From NCBI GenBank assembly GCA_029204225.1, contig CM055094.1, positions 67,232,536 through 67,296,535 of the forward strand: 64,000 nt of DNA, given 5' to 3'. A model generated the notes under the pieces. The model was not told the DNA's origin, did no database searches, and saw nothing but the letters and a program-made list of their open reading frames with translations. Positions 1 to 10,970 of this stretch are shown piece after piece. The position numbers were made by a program, and so were the translations under genes. Position 1 is the first letter of the stretch. Each line of letters begins with the position of its first letter. Source of the DNA: Diphasiastrum complanatum. Its lineage: Eukaryota; Streptophyta; Lycopodiopsida; Lycopodiales; Lycopodiaceae.

Positions 1-2819
1 AGAATGAAGAAGAAAAGGCATAACAATATTGACACAAATCTGAATGCAGAACAACATGGTGGATTGGATGTCAAATTTCATTTGAGAAGTGTGTAATCTC
101 GAGGGAGAGAGAAGTGATTTCTAGAGGATCTAGAGCTGGAAAGTTGCACAAGCTAGATTCTAGAGAGAGTGCTAACATTTCTGATGTCGCTTATGAGACC
201 AAGGTTCATCAAGAGGATCTATGGCATAAGAGATTGGGTCATCCCAATTTCATGGCCATGCAATCTATGATCAAGGAAGGAAAAGTTGTTGGATTACCAA
301 AGACACTATCAAAGGAGCTACAACCCTGTGAAGCTTGTGTTTTGACAAAATCACACAGAAGACCTTTTCCAAGATCTAGCATCAAGACTCAACAACCAAT
401 TGAACTCGTGCACTCTGATGTTCATTTCTCTTCTACCAAGAGCAAAGGAGTAGCAAATTGTTTTGTCTCTTTCATAGATGATTACACAAGATATTCTTGG
501 ATCTACATGTGATCTTCTAAAGCCATGGTTTATGATGTCTTTCTAACTTTCAAAGCTTATACAGAGAAGCAGTTTTCTTTCAAGATAAAAGCTTTGAGAA
601 TTGATAGTGGAGGTCTAATAAGATTAAGACTATTGTGAGAGAGAGGACATACAAAGAGAATTTTCTTGTTCTTATACTCCTCAGCAAAATGGAGTTGCTG
701 AAAGAAAAAATAGAACATTATGTGAACCAAAAGCCATTAGGCTAGAACCATCTCTACCTAAAATTTTGGGGAGAAGGAGTTTCATGTGCAAATTATCTTT
801 GTAATAGCTTTCTAATCTTGCTATAGAACAAAGAACACCATTTGAGATGTTGTACAAGAAAAAGCCTAAGGTAGATCATCTTAGGATCTTTGGCTGTTTA
901 TGCTTTGTGCATGTTCCTTTAGAGACTAGGAAAAAGGATGATTCTAGTGCTATTAAAGGTATTTTTGTTGGATATGCATATTCTAAGAAAGCATATAAAT
1001 TTTGGATTCCCTCTATTGACAAGAATGTTGTAAGTAGAGATGTGATCTTTCATGAAGATCAAAAATTTAACTTGGATGAAGCAAAGATCAAGGAGTCTCA
1101 TGCAGGATCTACAATCATCAATCTTGATGTTGTTCAAGAAGTGGTGGGGCCGAGGCTTGAGGAGGAGCAACTTCAAGCACCTATACCAAGAAGATCCACA
1201 AGAGAAAGATTTGAGCCAAGAAGGCTCACTTATGATGAGGAAGGAAGGCAAGTGGAAGGTGGAGCTTCCTATCATGCATTCTTCATATCAGATGAAGAGC
1301 CTAAAGATGTCCAAGGAGCACTTCAATCCAAGAAGTGGGTTGAAGCAATGACCCTTGAGTTTGAAGCCATGTCAAACAACACATGGGAGCTTGTGGAGCC
1401 ACCTGACAACATGCACGTCATTGGATGTAAGTGGGTATTTAGGATCAAGCACAACAATGATGGATCCATCAACAAATACAAAACAAGACTTTGTGCCATA
1501 GGTTTCTCTCGAATCAAAGGTCTTGACTATGAAGACACTTTTGCACCTATTGCAAAAATGGTAACTATTCGAATTCTCATTTCTCTTGCATGTTATCACA
1601 ATTGGAGGATGTTTCAAATTGATGTTTCTATCGCCTTTCTCAATGGTCATCTTGAGAAGGAGATCTTCATGGAGCACCCACCTAGATTTGTGAAAGTTGG
1701 TGAAGAATCAAAAGTTTGTCTTTTGTTCAAAAGTCTCTATGGACTAAAACAAGCACCAAGGTCTTGGTATGCAAGGCTCAACTCCTTTCTCATATCACTC
1801 GGATTTCATCTTAGTGAATATGACCCTTCATTGTACATTAAGTTTGTAAATAACTTTTTAGTTATTCTTCTCATTTATGTAGATGATATTATTCTCAGTG
1901 GAAATAATGAGGAGCTAGTTGAAGAAACTAAATATGCACTTGGTAGTGAATTTAAGATGCAAGATCTAGGAGTTCTTCACTACATTTTAGGCCTAGAAAT
2001 TGACTTTTGAAAAGATCATGCTTTCATAAGTCAAAGTAGATATGCAGTTTCCATGCTTAAGAAATTTCTTATGGAAAACTGTAAAGGCATAGATACACCA
2101 ATGGAGCACATTGTAAAAGTTCCTACGAAAGATGATGAAAGATCCTTCGAGGACATCCCTCTTTATAGGAGTCTTATTGGCTCACTTGTATGGTTAACTG
2201 TGACAAGGCCTGATCTAAGATTTAGTGTGCATAAGCTAAGCCAACACATGTAGGACCCAAAGATATATCATTGAAAATTGGCAAAGAGGATCTTGAGATA
2301 TGTATCTTCTACCTTTGACTGTGGATTGATCTATAAAGAAGGAGATCTAACTTTGATTGCTTTTTCAAACTCAGATTTTGCAGGAGACAATTGGATAGAA
2401 AATCCACAAGTGCTTACACGATTTTTCTTGGAGGGAATCTAGTTTCTTGGCTTTCAAAAAAACAAGCTACTATATTACCATCCTATGAATCTGAGTACAA
2501 ATCTCTTACAACCACAACAAAGGAAGTTTTATGGATCAAAAGGCTACTCTTGGAGCTAAAGTGTTATGGAGATGAAGACCTTCCAATTATCAAAAATGAT
2601 AACATCTCGGCTCAAGCTCTTGCAAAGAATCCTATTTTTCATGCAAGGAGCAAACACATCGAGGTAGCTCATCATTTTATAAGAGAAAAAGTTATTGGGA
2701 GAGAGATCTCATTGGAACATGTTGGATCTTCAAATTGTGTTGCAGATCTTCTCACCAAGCCATTTGTCAAGATGAGGTCTAATCTTGGCTTAATCTCAAA
2801 GTCTATGTTGAATAGGTAG
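1..2819 (+). pseudogene. copia pol polyprotein (integrase-RT-RNase H), broken
   Basis: Open pieces lie at 114-512, 847-2,010, 2,053-2,253 and 2,391-2,819. The first carries the zinc-binding motif HKRLGHPN, then CEACVLTKSHR and the integrase core start FIDDYTR. The integrase centre (513-846) is badly frameshifted. The second piece ends integrase and carries reverse transcriptase motifs FQIDVSIAFLNG, SLYGLKQAPRSWY and the catalytic YVDD. The last pieces are RNase H, with DRKSTSAY, ARSKHIEVAHHF and ADLLTKP. Stops at about 510, 2,008, 2,251 and 2,272 interrupt the frame. Comparison with element B shows that at least two come from Gln or Trp codons. Function in life was reverse transcription and integration; this copy cannot make a full protein. 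Confidence 0.88.
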
Positions 2820-2834
2820 ATATATTCTAAGGAG

Positions 2835-3340
2835 TGTGAAAAATGGTAAGAAATATCTTCCTATCTTGACTTTGGGGGCTATGCTCACCTTATTTCTTTT
2901 GTATATTCTATTGTACACTTAAGGTATGTGAATTGAGCACATAACCTTCTAGAATAGGTCGAGTTTGAGTTAGGTAGATTCATTTATGATGTCATGCAAA
3001 AGTCTAGATAACATGCATAGTCATTCAGAGTGCATGCAAACAACATGCAATCAGTGCATGTAACATGCAAACCAAGTTACATGGTCTACACATGTCTAGG
3101 TAATTTTGAGAGTTGACATGCAATATTCGTGCATGCAGTTTTACATGTGGATCTATGATTCTAGAGTTAAGTAAAAGATGTGGACATTACATGAAAATCC
3201 ACTATAGGAACTCGAGCCTCATTGATGTAGAAAAATTTTGGCTTGTTTTGCCATTATGTGAATATTGAGATTTTGGTGATTTTGGCTCATTCTCTCTCTC
3301 TCTCTCTCTCTCCGAGTTTTTCATGTTGATCTTCTCTCTC
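2835..3340 (+). repeat. candidate 3' LTR of copia A
   Basis: It starts TGTGAAAAATGG directly after the purine tract aaggag, the same arrangement as in element B (taggaggag followed by TGTTAAAATTG). The interior holds several ATGCAtg-type repeats around 3,000-3,140 and a (TC)n tract near 3,291-3,313. No 5' LTR is in the window to confirm the end, so the right border is a guess. Confidence 0.55.
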
Positions 3341-3420
3341 TACCTGAAAGCAAACTATTTTTCCCATAATAAGCACTTAGAATATGCGTAGGAATCCGCC
3401 TGGCATCCATTCAGTCCTTT

Positions 3421-4052
3421 TTGGATCGATGCAGGTTGGGTGATTTGAAAGTGGACCCCTCCATCCTCTCTGAAGTCAGTACAGAGTTTGTGAACTCTAT
3501 CCATTCCATTTTGGAGGAGGAATTCAAAGTTCATGTACGAGGCAAATTCTTCATCATCTCTGAAGATTTGTTTTGCACAGCCCTCGGACTACCATTGGAT
3601 GGGAAGCTGGTTGTGACCAATAAAGAGTGGTGGATGAAGCTGTCCATTTCTTAAATAAGTGCAGATGCGACAATATCAGTACAAAATTTTGTTACATATT
3701 GGATGCGCTTGCGGGTAATCCCATGTGCTTCAGCATTATCACTTACAAAGCTTTTTTGCGATGGATCAAACACCAGAAGTTTTTTGGAGTCGAAGCCCAT
3801 GTTTCTTGTCTGTGCACTCATTATCAAATTTTGACTGAGCCAGAGAAAATACTGCTGACGGGAAGGATGTTGGCTCCCAAGCCAATTGATCTTTCCAGCC
3901 TTATTTCTGTTCCTATTCCGGTTACATTCGATGTTGCACCAGCAGTCGAAGTAGCAGCCACCACTGCTATGGAGAGTGAAGTTGTGGCAATGGAAACTGA
4001 TGGAGCTGCTGCTGCTGCTAATTTTGAAGCTCAAAGATGTTTTGAAGTTTGA
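3421..4052 (+). pseudogene. unrecognised coding remnant with one frameshift
   Basis: Two overlapping open stretches (3,421-3,654 and 3,627-4,052, different frames) read as one protein broken by a frameshift near 3,630. The first encodes an acidic segment including VDPSILSEVSTEFVNSIHSI and an LGLPLDG turn. The second continues with ALAGNPMCFSIITYKAFLRW and ends in an Ala/Val/Glu-rich low-complexity tail. A possible splice acceptor (gatgcag) lies at the left end. The order of hydrophobic and Trp residues resembles the N-terminal 'plant mobile domain'-like parts of some plant transposon ORFs, but I cannot name the family. It sits just upstream of a copy of family X and may belong to the same or a nested element. 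Confidence 0.4.
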
Positions 4053-4099
4053 TTTCAGTTTTCATCAGCCCTCTGTGGGAACGACATTATTTACTATAA

Positions 4100-4509
4100 A
4101 ATCTATATTAACCCTGTTGGTGGTTGGCAGCATTTTAGGTATAGCAGTTTCTTTGCATAATAAATAGGGATAATCATTCTTCTCTGTGTTAATATTATGA
4201 GGCTAATCACATTTTTGTATTCTCTTATAGGTGCTGAAAGAAGACCATGACATTCTCTCATGGATATTTAATAGAACTTCATATCCTGCCACCATAAAAA
4301 ATCACGTGGAGGGAGTTCCACTCAATATATCTGGAATTGGCACTTTCAACATTGAATGGCATTTAGCAGGAGATCTGAAGACATTAAAATGCATGCTCAA
4401 TGTATCTCATGGCACTAACTCTAAACACCCTTGTTTGTACTGCATGAAAATAGCAAAAGACATGATAAGGAGTATAGGAATATCAAGAGATCGAGAAGAT
4501 CCTAATTAG
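4100..4509 (+). pseudogene. family X repeat, short copy (two exons and intron)
   Basis: Positions about 4,118-4,138 encode WWLAAF followed by TAG and a gt donor. After a 92-bp intron with acceptor ctcttatag, 4,231-4,509 encodes LKEDHDILSWIF, then IEWHLAGDLKTLKCML and KHPCLYCMK. The longer copy at 12.2-14.7 kb (minus) has the same sequence: WWLAAFQ, donor gtatac, intron, then LKEDHKILSWIF and GDLKTLRCM...KHPCL. Shared intron position shows that both derive from genomic DNA, not from processed cDNA. The module resembles proteins of unclassified DNA transposons with a 'GDxKxL...CxxC' signature; that assignment is from memory and weak. The copy is truncated after the CMK motif. Confidence 0.55.
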
Positions 4510-5586
4510 AAACAAAAAAAAGCACAAGTCATCAGCGAGTGACATCCCATAGGCCTACGTAAACTGAAGAAATCTCAAGTCAATCAGAGATTGAAGCTAT
4601 GAGCGCACAACCTCAATGACAAAGCTTTCAAAGACGAGTCATGATAATTCCGTGAAGAATTGTACAAAGAGCATTGGTCATATTATGGACAGATATGCAA
4701 ATCCACACAAGACCCATCTCATTCCTTTTTTTCATCCATTCATTCTCTCATGTTCCACCATATACTACATCTTGCAGCTTCATCTCACTTCCCCCATCAT
4801 TGTCTCAAGTCTTCATTCCTCCCCGATGGATCAATCTGCACTGCTCCAGTTTGTCAACTACAGTACTTCGTGAAGCAGACAAATCTACGACATCTGCAAC
4901 ATACCATTGATAAAGTTCGCAGCACTTGAAACAACAAACTCAAGGATGTTAGAGGTGCTCAACAATGATAATGAGCCATGTCTTAAATCCAAAAAAAAAA
5001 AAAAATGACACGTTAACAGCTTGTTGATCATTCAAAAAAAAAAAAAAAAAAACAAGGCCATAACACATCTATACATTCGCGACCACTTGAAAAGTTCTTG
5101 AACTCTGTGAAGAATTCAAACAGCTGCAAATGGGAAACCTCTGCTGCCAAAAGTGCTTCAAAAGACAATAATGAGTAAAGGAATTTGATCCATCCAACCA
5201 CTTCCATATATCCACCTTCACCACTTCCAAGATTTCAACACCCTCTATCACACTCACTCCATCTTCATCTCACTGTTGTTCAGTAACCCCTTGTGTGGCA
5301 TTCACATCATGTCTCAAGAAATACTAAGCTCGTGTACATCATCCATTGAATAATTTGCGTGAGCAATTGGAAGCAAGTCATCAACGAGCCAACTCCACTC
5401 TGCTTCAATTCAAATCTTCTGGAGACACTCATACTTCTTCAAAGCTTCATCTCCTATGGAGCAGCACTTTACAAAAAGTTCCACATCTACAAGCTGCAAC
5501 GACTTTGACTCCTCCAGTACCATAAGGAGCGGGGTCTTAACATTGCACTTGGCGTGGGACCTCCAAGTTCTTAACGGAGGGGATAA
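4510..5586. other. no gene seen; poly(A) tracts and possible LTR-element interior
   Basis: Open stretches at 4,616-4,929 overlap in three frames and have no coding signature. Two A-rich runs lie at 4,989-5,004 and 5,034-5,052. The right end (5,571-5,583, aacggagggga) looks like a polypurine tract directly before the LTR that starts at 5,587. This stretch may therefore be decayed internal sequence of an LTR element; no domain was recognised. Confidence 0.35.
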
Positions 5587-6020
5587 TGTAGGATGATATT
5601 TCAAGGAATATTCTAGCCATCCTGCGGAACATCTTAAAAAATACAAGCAGGATAGGATTTAAACGTAGAATTTGTCCAGCAAGTTTAGGCTTTTACGGTA
5701 TCCGTATTGGCTAAAGTCATTTAGTTCTAAGTTTAAATTGCCATGGGCACTGCACATAGATATGTAATTTCAAGTTATGTAAAAGTTAGTCACAAAGGCC
5801 TATTGGGGGTTTGTCCCATGGCACCAGTGTGACTCAAAGTAAGTTAGTCTATGTGGCTAACTTGTCCCACAGTGCATTTTTGTAAGTGACCACCACTCCA
5901 AGTATAAATAGAGTGGAAGAGTCCATTTTTGAGAAGAGCCTCATTTGCAATACATGCCTATCTTTCTATCTAAGTGTTCTTCCTTGTGTGGTTTCATGTA
6001 TTGTATTACTTCACATTGTA
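5587..6020 (+). repeat. LTR-like sequence (3' or solo LTR)
   Basis: It begins TGTAGGATGATATTTC after a polypurine tract and contains a clear TATA box (tataaata, 5,903-5,910), followed about 25-30 bases on by the expected transcript start region. The GC-moderate U3, TATA box and T-rich tail after it are typical of a plant LTR. The right end is unclear because a degenerate repeat follows. No second copy is in the window, so it is either a solo LTR or the 3' LTR of a decayed element on its left. Confidence 0.5.
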
Positions 6021-6024
6021 TTGT

Positions 6025-6205
6025 ACCAAAAGCAGCTAAAGTACCAAGCTAAGTATCGACAATAGGTAAAGTACAAAATTAAGTACCAAGTTAAGTACCA
6101 AAATCAGCTAAAGTAGCCAATTAAGACCTAAAACCAGCTATAGTTGCAAATTAAGAACCAAAAGTAGATAATTACTACCATAATACTAAAAGTGCTAAAA
6201 GTGAC
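6025..6205 (+). repeat. degenerate short tandem repeat (gtaccaa...ctaa units)
   Basis: Variants of a 10-20 base unit (gtaccaaagcagctaa, gtaccaagctaa, gtaccaagttaa, accaaaatcagctaa and others) run head to tail. The unit drifts towards 'cctaaaaccagctata' at the right. It begins at the estimated end of the LTR at 5,587. Confidence 0.55.
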
Positions 6206-6479
6206 AAAATTCATTACAGACAGAATCATATGATGTAATTTATCCTTTCTCTTGTGGCTTGAACGATCGACGGCTGTAGCAGCCATCCTCTCAAATGATT
6301 CGTCAAGCTGTGAATGTGTGGTCTCGGATTGATCCATGACACATGTACTAGCTGGTGATCCATCATAGTAGCTAGTCCATGGCCGTTTGTGTGTGCTGGG
6401 AGGTGCACTTGATGTCTCAGGATTTTTAGCAATGGCCTTAGAGACGTCTTTGCACTTCCTTGTAGGTGTCCTCATCTTT

Positions 6480-6835
6480 TACAACAGATGATCGAGAAAG
6501 CAACGACAACAAAAAGCAACGATAGCAGAAAGCAATGATAGAAATGTTATGAGAGCAGAAAGGAACGATAACAATGAACCGAAAAAAAAGCAAGAAAGCA
6601 AGAAAGCAAATTGGAATGAATTGATAGCAGAAAGCAAGATAGCAGATGAACTGATAACAAAAAGCAAGATAGCAACGTGAACTGATCATGCAGAAAACAA
6701 CGATATGTTCACTGATAGCAGAAAGCAATCGTAGCAGAAAGCAAGATAGCAGCGTGAACTGATCATAGCATAAAGCAACGATATGTTCACTTATAGCAGC
6801 AAAAAGCAAGGATAGCACTGAATTGATCATTTGGA
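6480..6835 (+). repeat. minisatellite, unit about 15-16 bp (gatagcagaaagcaa)
   Basis: Degenerate copies of gatagcagaaagcaa / aacgatagcagaaagcaa fill this stretch, with longer higher-order units near 6,665-6,800 containing 'gtgaactgatcat' and 'gatatgttcact'. Apparent minus-strand open frames across it are by-products of the repeat. Confidence 0.7.
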
Positions 6836-7090
6836 GGGCAAAGCATTTATTATCCAAATTCAAATTAGATAAAGTAGGCCCATGTGATTAGTATGTCGAT
6901 GATTGTCAAGGTCGCCTTCATTGCATTAACTCGTGGGACCTATCACTTGCTCCAAAAGTGAGAAATGTACTACCATAAGTATTGTATTGGAAATATAAAT
7001 TATGAGTAATAAAATCCACAAAGATTGACATATACTACCAAAAGGTACTATGAAAAATGGGTTCTTTTCTTGTACCACCAAAACATGCTT

Positions 7091-7303
7091 TTAGCTAGAG
7101 AGGGATTTCACCAGTGGCAAGAAAATACCACAAGCTCTGGCAGAAATAGAAGGGATGGTTGGATCCAAAAGAGATTGGCTATAGCCCAGACCTAAAGAGG
7201 TCTTCCCAAAAAGTGCAACAAATTGGTATGCAACACGGTTTCCAAGATCAATTTTGTACAGAATGTCAAATTGATGTTGATTATTTTTCATGGAATGTCT
7301 CAA
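7091..7303 (-). pseudogene. plastid dicarboxylate translocator (DiT-type) exon fragment
   Basis: The minus frame reads LGNRVAYQFVALFGKTSLGL, then GYSQSLLDPTIPSISARACG and IFLPLVKSLS. From memory this follows the divalent-anion/Na+ symporter (DASS) family of plastid 2-oxoglutarate/malate translocators, where a GLGNRIAY...GYSLxxSExLLAPxxPSxSARAGGIFLPxxKSL block is conserved. About four residues are missing after GYS. Nothing before or after continues the protein, so it is an isolated fragment. It sits 350 bases from the truncated end of copia B and may have been moved there by a transposon. Family DiT1/DiT2 cannot be separated. Confidence 0.5.
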
Positions 7304-7645
7304 AACTCTCTGCTTGCTAAGCTATAAAACAGAAGAAACATGAATGATTAGGATTAGAACATCAACAAAGTACTAATAGAAAGATAATAGTTTAAATATA
7401 CATGCTTATCTGATTAAAAACAATCACCACAGTACAATCTACAATGAGAATGTGTTGTAATTAGTTGACTCTATATTGAGGCTAAGCTAAACTGATCTAA
7501 GCTGCACTATGACCAATCCTCTCATTCATCAGCCAGTAATGCATGAGGTCTTTACGGCCTATTTATCCTCACTGAGTTCTTACGGCTACGAGCTAGGGTT
7601 GTCCGTCCAATAATAATTGGATTAGCAATAAGTGAGAAAAGTATA
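7304..7645. other. no gene seen
   Basis: AT-rich sequence between the dicarboxylate translocator fragment and the truncated 5' border of copia B. No open frame with recognisable coding content and no repeat structure was seen. Confidence 0.4.
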
Positions 7646-7652
7646 GGAATAA

Positions 7653-10221
7653 ATGAAGGAGAAGGCTATTGGTCTTCCAAAATCTCTTTCTAAAGATTTC
7701 AAGCCTTGTGAGGCTTGTGCCATTGCAAAGTCACACAGAAAGCCATATTAGAAGTCTTTTATAAAGACTACTTATCCATTGGAACTCATACATTCAGATG
7801 TACATTTTTCCTCTTCTAAAAGTATTGGTGGTGCAACATGTTTTGTCACCTTTATTGATGACTTTACTAGATACACTTGGTTGTAACTACTTTCTTCAAA
7901 GGCTATGGTTTTTTATCACTTCCTTATCTTCAAAGCTTATGTAGAAAAACAGTTTTCTTGCAAAGTTAAAGCTTTAAGATGTGATGGAGGAGGTGAATAT
8001 ATCTCCAACAAGTTTCATAATTATTGTGAAGGTGAAGGAATAAAGAGAGAATTTTCTTGTGCCTATTCTCCATCCCAAAATAGAGTAGTTGAGAGGAAAA
8101 ATGGATCTTTATGTGAATGTGCTAAAGCAATTCGAATAGCAGCTTCTTTGCCTATTGAATATTGGGGTGAAGCTATAAATTGTGCAATAGATTACCTCAC
8201 AATGCTCTTGCTAGAAAAACACCTTTTGAAGTCTTGTTTCAGAAAAAATCTAAGGTAGATCACCTTAGAGTTTTTGGTTGTACTTGCTTTGTTAATATGC
8301 CCTTGGAAACAAGGAAAAGAGATGATCCTAATTATGTTAAAGGGATCATGGTTGGATATGCATCCAACAAGAAAGCTTACAGGATCTATGTTCCCTCTAC
8401 CTCAACTACAATTGAGAGTAGAGATGTGATATTCCATGAAGATCAAAAATGCATTTTTGAGAAGGCCGAGTCCAAAGATTCTCATAAAGATACTCCAATC
8501 ATCACCCTTGAAGATTATCATGGAGAGATGGGGCCGAGATTTGAGGAGGAGTCACCTCGAATTTTTTCACCAAGGAGATCTCAAAGAGAAAGATCCGAGC
8601 CTAGAAGGCTTACCTATGAAGATAGAGGAAAGCAAGTGGAAATCAACTCCACTAATTGTGCCTATTTTATTTCTCATGAGGAGCCAAAGGATTTATATGA
8701 TGCTATCAACTCAAAAGAATGGTACCTTGCCATGAAGGAAGAATATGATGCTTTGATGGCCAATAATACATGGGAGCTTGTGGATTTTCCATCCAACAAG
8801 CATACCATTGGTTGCAAATGGGTTTTTCGAGTCAAGTATAATCAAGATGACACAATCAACAAGTACGAGGCTAGGCTTTGTGCTAAAGGCTTTGCTCAAG
8901 TATATGGACTTGATTATGAGGAGACCTTTGCCCCAGTTGCAAAGATGGTGTCAATTAGAATCGTAATTTCTCTTCCTTGTTTTTTCAATTGACAAATTCT
9001 TCAACTAGATGTTTCTAATGCATTTCTAAATGGCTATCTAGAAGAAGAGATCTATATGGATCAACCTATTGGGTTCATCCATGATGAGGAAAAAGTTTGC
9101 TTGCTCTTCAAAAGTTTATATGGATTAAAGCAAGTCCCAAGGTCATGGTATTCTTGACTTAACACCTTTCTTGAGTCACTAGGATTTAATCTTAGTAACT
9201 ATGATCCTTCCTTATATGTCAAGTTTTTTGATAAAGATATTGTCATCCTTCTTATTTATGTTGATGATATCATTCTGACAGGAAGTTGTATCAAGTTAGT
9301 TGAGGAAACCAAGATTGCACTTGGAAAAGAGTTCAAGATGCAAGATCTTGGAAAAATTCACTATATTCTAGGGCTAGAGATTGACTTTCTTAAAGATAAA
9401 GCTTTCATATGTCAATCTAAGTATGCTCTTTCAATGTTTAAAAAGTTTAATATGTTGAATTGTAAGAGTATAGAAACACCTATGGAGCAAAATGTAAAGG
9501 ACTCTAACAAAGGTGATGAAAGATTCTTCGAGGACATCACACTTTTTAGAAGTCTTATAGGCTCCTTAATTTGGCTCACAATAACTAGACCTGACATAAG
9601 CTTTAGTGTTCATAAGTTGAGCTAGGCTATGCAAAATCCTTCAATTTATCATTGGAAAAAGGCCAAGAGAGTGCTTAGATATATATCTTCAACTTTTGAT
9701 TTTGGTTTATTATATAAAAGTGAAAATCTTTCTATTATTGGTTATTCTGACTCGGATTTTGCAAGTGTTAGAGCAGATCGGAAATCTACAAGCGCTTATG
9801 TCATATATCTTGGAGGAAACTTGATATCTTGGCTTTCCAAAAAGCAAGATACTGTATCACTCTCATCATGTGAAGCTGAGTACAAGGCGCTCACTACAAC
9901 AACAAATGAAGTGCTTTGGATCAAGAGGTTACTAGTGGAGCTAAAGATAATTATGGAAGAAAATATACCTATGATCATGTGTGACAACATTTCAGCTCAA
10001 GCCCTTGCCAACAACCCAATATTCCATGCAAGGAGCAAACATATCGAAGTTGCACATCACTTCATGAGAGAGAAGCTCATTGGAGGTGAAATCAAATTGG
10101 AGCACATCGACACATCATCTTGCATTGCAGATATGCTCACCAAACCTTTGAGCAAAAGTTCCTTCAACAAGCATAGAGCCAACCTTGGAGTTATACCAAG
10201 ATCCATGTTCAAATCAATATA
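7653..10221 (+). pseudogene. copia B pol (integrase-RT-RNase H), broken
   Basis: Open pieces include 7,905-8,258, 8,180-8,992, 9,338-9,625 and 9,629-10,222. Integrase shows FIDDFTRYTW, CDGGGEYISN and the FGC of the C-terminal part. Reverse transcriptase shows [24 protein letters not shown] and YVDD near 9,258-9,269. RNase H shows DRKSTSAYVIYLGG, CEAEYKAL and ADMLTKPLSKSSFNKHRANL, ending at 10,221. In-frame stops occur at about 7,750, 7,885, 8,990, 9,156 and 9,623, and there is a frame shift near 8,200. In element A the codon matching the 8,990 stop is TGG and the one matching 9,156 is an Arg codon, so these are recent nonsense changes. Confidence 0.88.
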
Positions 10222-10239
10222 GATCATTTTTAGGAGGAG

Positions 10240-10900
10240 TGTTAAAATTGAAAAACAATCCATATTGATTTCTTGGTTTGCTACAAATGTTGTACCATGC
10301 AAGTATGTAGCTCATTAATGCAAAATGCCAAGTTTGGCCTACATAGAACTCGAGCTACATGGTTATGTATTATCTAGTTTGATAAATGCAACTTGCATAT
10401 TATTTGTAGACATAGAATTAGCATGATTATGCTTGTAGAAACTCGTGGCAACTCACATGCATTAATTGTAAGTGATCCATAGTGACATGCAAGGCATGCA
10501 CAAAGTTTAATGGACACATGCATGATGATCTGGACATTTCTAGTTAGAACTAGTACACTTGTAAAAAGTTGGTAGAATTTCATGCATGACAAGTGACAAA
10601 TGTCACATAGACTCTAGATGTCACTTTAGATGTCATTTTGGAATGGATAGAGATGGTTCTACCTCGAGCTACCTCAATCTCCATAAATATGTGTAGCTCT
10701 CCACACAATCAATGATGAAGAACCAAAGTTTTGTAGCTATCTCATGTCATTTTGGATCTAAACAAATATTGCTTGTTATCTCTCTAGCTCTCTCTCTCTC
10801 TAACTCGTGTTGAGGCTAATGCTCATACATTGAAATCTTGTATTTTTTCATTCTTTGATCATTGCTATTATATTCTGTTGATTAGCATGCTAGATTGTGG
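10240..10900 (+). repeat. candidate 3' LTR of copia B
   Basis: It starts with TG directly after the polypurine tract. It has an A/T-rich U3 with ATGCATG-type motifs, a TATA-like cataaata near 10,683 and a CT-rich tract at 10,777-10,802, the same layout as the LTR of element A. The end is uncertain because the matching 5' LTR is absent. Confidence 0.55.
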
Positions 10901-10970
10901 ATTAGCCATTTCTTCTGAACTAGATTTTGTTAATCAATCTAGAATCAGGTTATAGTGCCAATCACAAAGC

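Larger units (their letters stand above)
1..3340 (+). mobile_element. Ty1/copia retrotransposon A, 5' part outside window, decayed
   Basis: This is the 3' half or more of a copia-type LTR retrotransposon. Reading left to right there is the GAG-pre-integrase region, integrase, reverse transcriptase, RNase H, a purine-rich tract (aaggag) and a candidate 3' LTR from 2,835. This domain order (integrase before reverse transcriptase) is diagnostic of Ty1/copia. Gag and protease lie outside the window. Several in-frame stops and frameshifts make it non-autonomous. It is closely related to element B at 7.6-10.9 kb, which shares most motifs and a similar 3' end. The right limit of the LTR is an estimate. 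Confidence 0.85.
7646..10900 (+). mobile_element. Ty1/copia retrotransposon B, 5'-truncated
   Basis: Similarity to element A starts abruptly at about 7,650, inside the GAG-pre-integrase region (MKEKAIGLPKSLSK against KEGKVVGLPKTLSK). Gag, protease and the 5' LTR are missing. Integrase, reverse transcriptase and RNase H follow in copia order, then a polypurine tract (taggaggag, 10,231-10,239) and a 3' LTR beginning TGTTAAAATTG at 10,240. A and B differ at many sites and carry different stops, so they inserted separately and are not a local duplication. Confidence 0.85.

Noticed and set aside
3421-4509. Treating the 3.4-4.05 kb remnant as the N-terminus of family X
   Set aside because: The long family X copy has different sequence upstream of WWLAAF, so a link is not supported.
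4616-4929. Three overlapping plus-strand open frames of 78-89 codons
   Set aside because: Three frames open over the same bases with Ser/His-rich composition indicates a low-stop region, not a gene.
6438-6863. Minus-strand 141-codon frame rich in Phe, Leu and Cys
   Set aside because: It runs through the agcagaaagcaa minisatellite; composition and repeats explain it.
1-10900. Copia A and B as the two ends of one large duplicated block
   Set aside because: They differ throughout, carry different stops, and B begins abruptly inside pol with unrelated DNA upstream; they are separate insertions of related elements.
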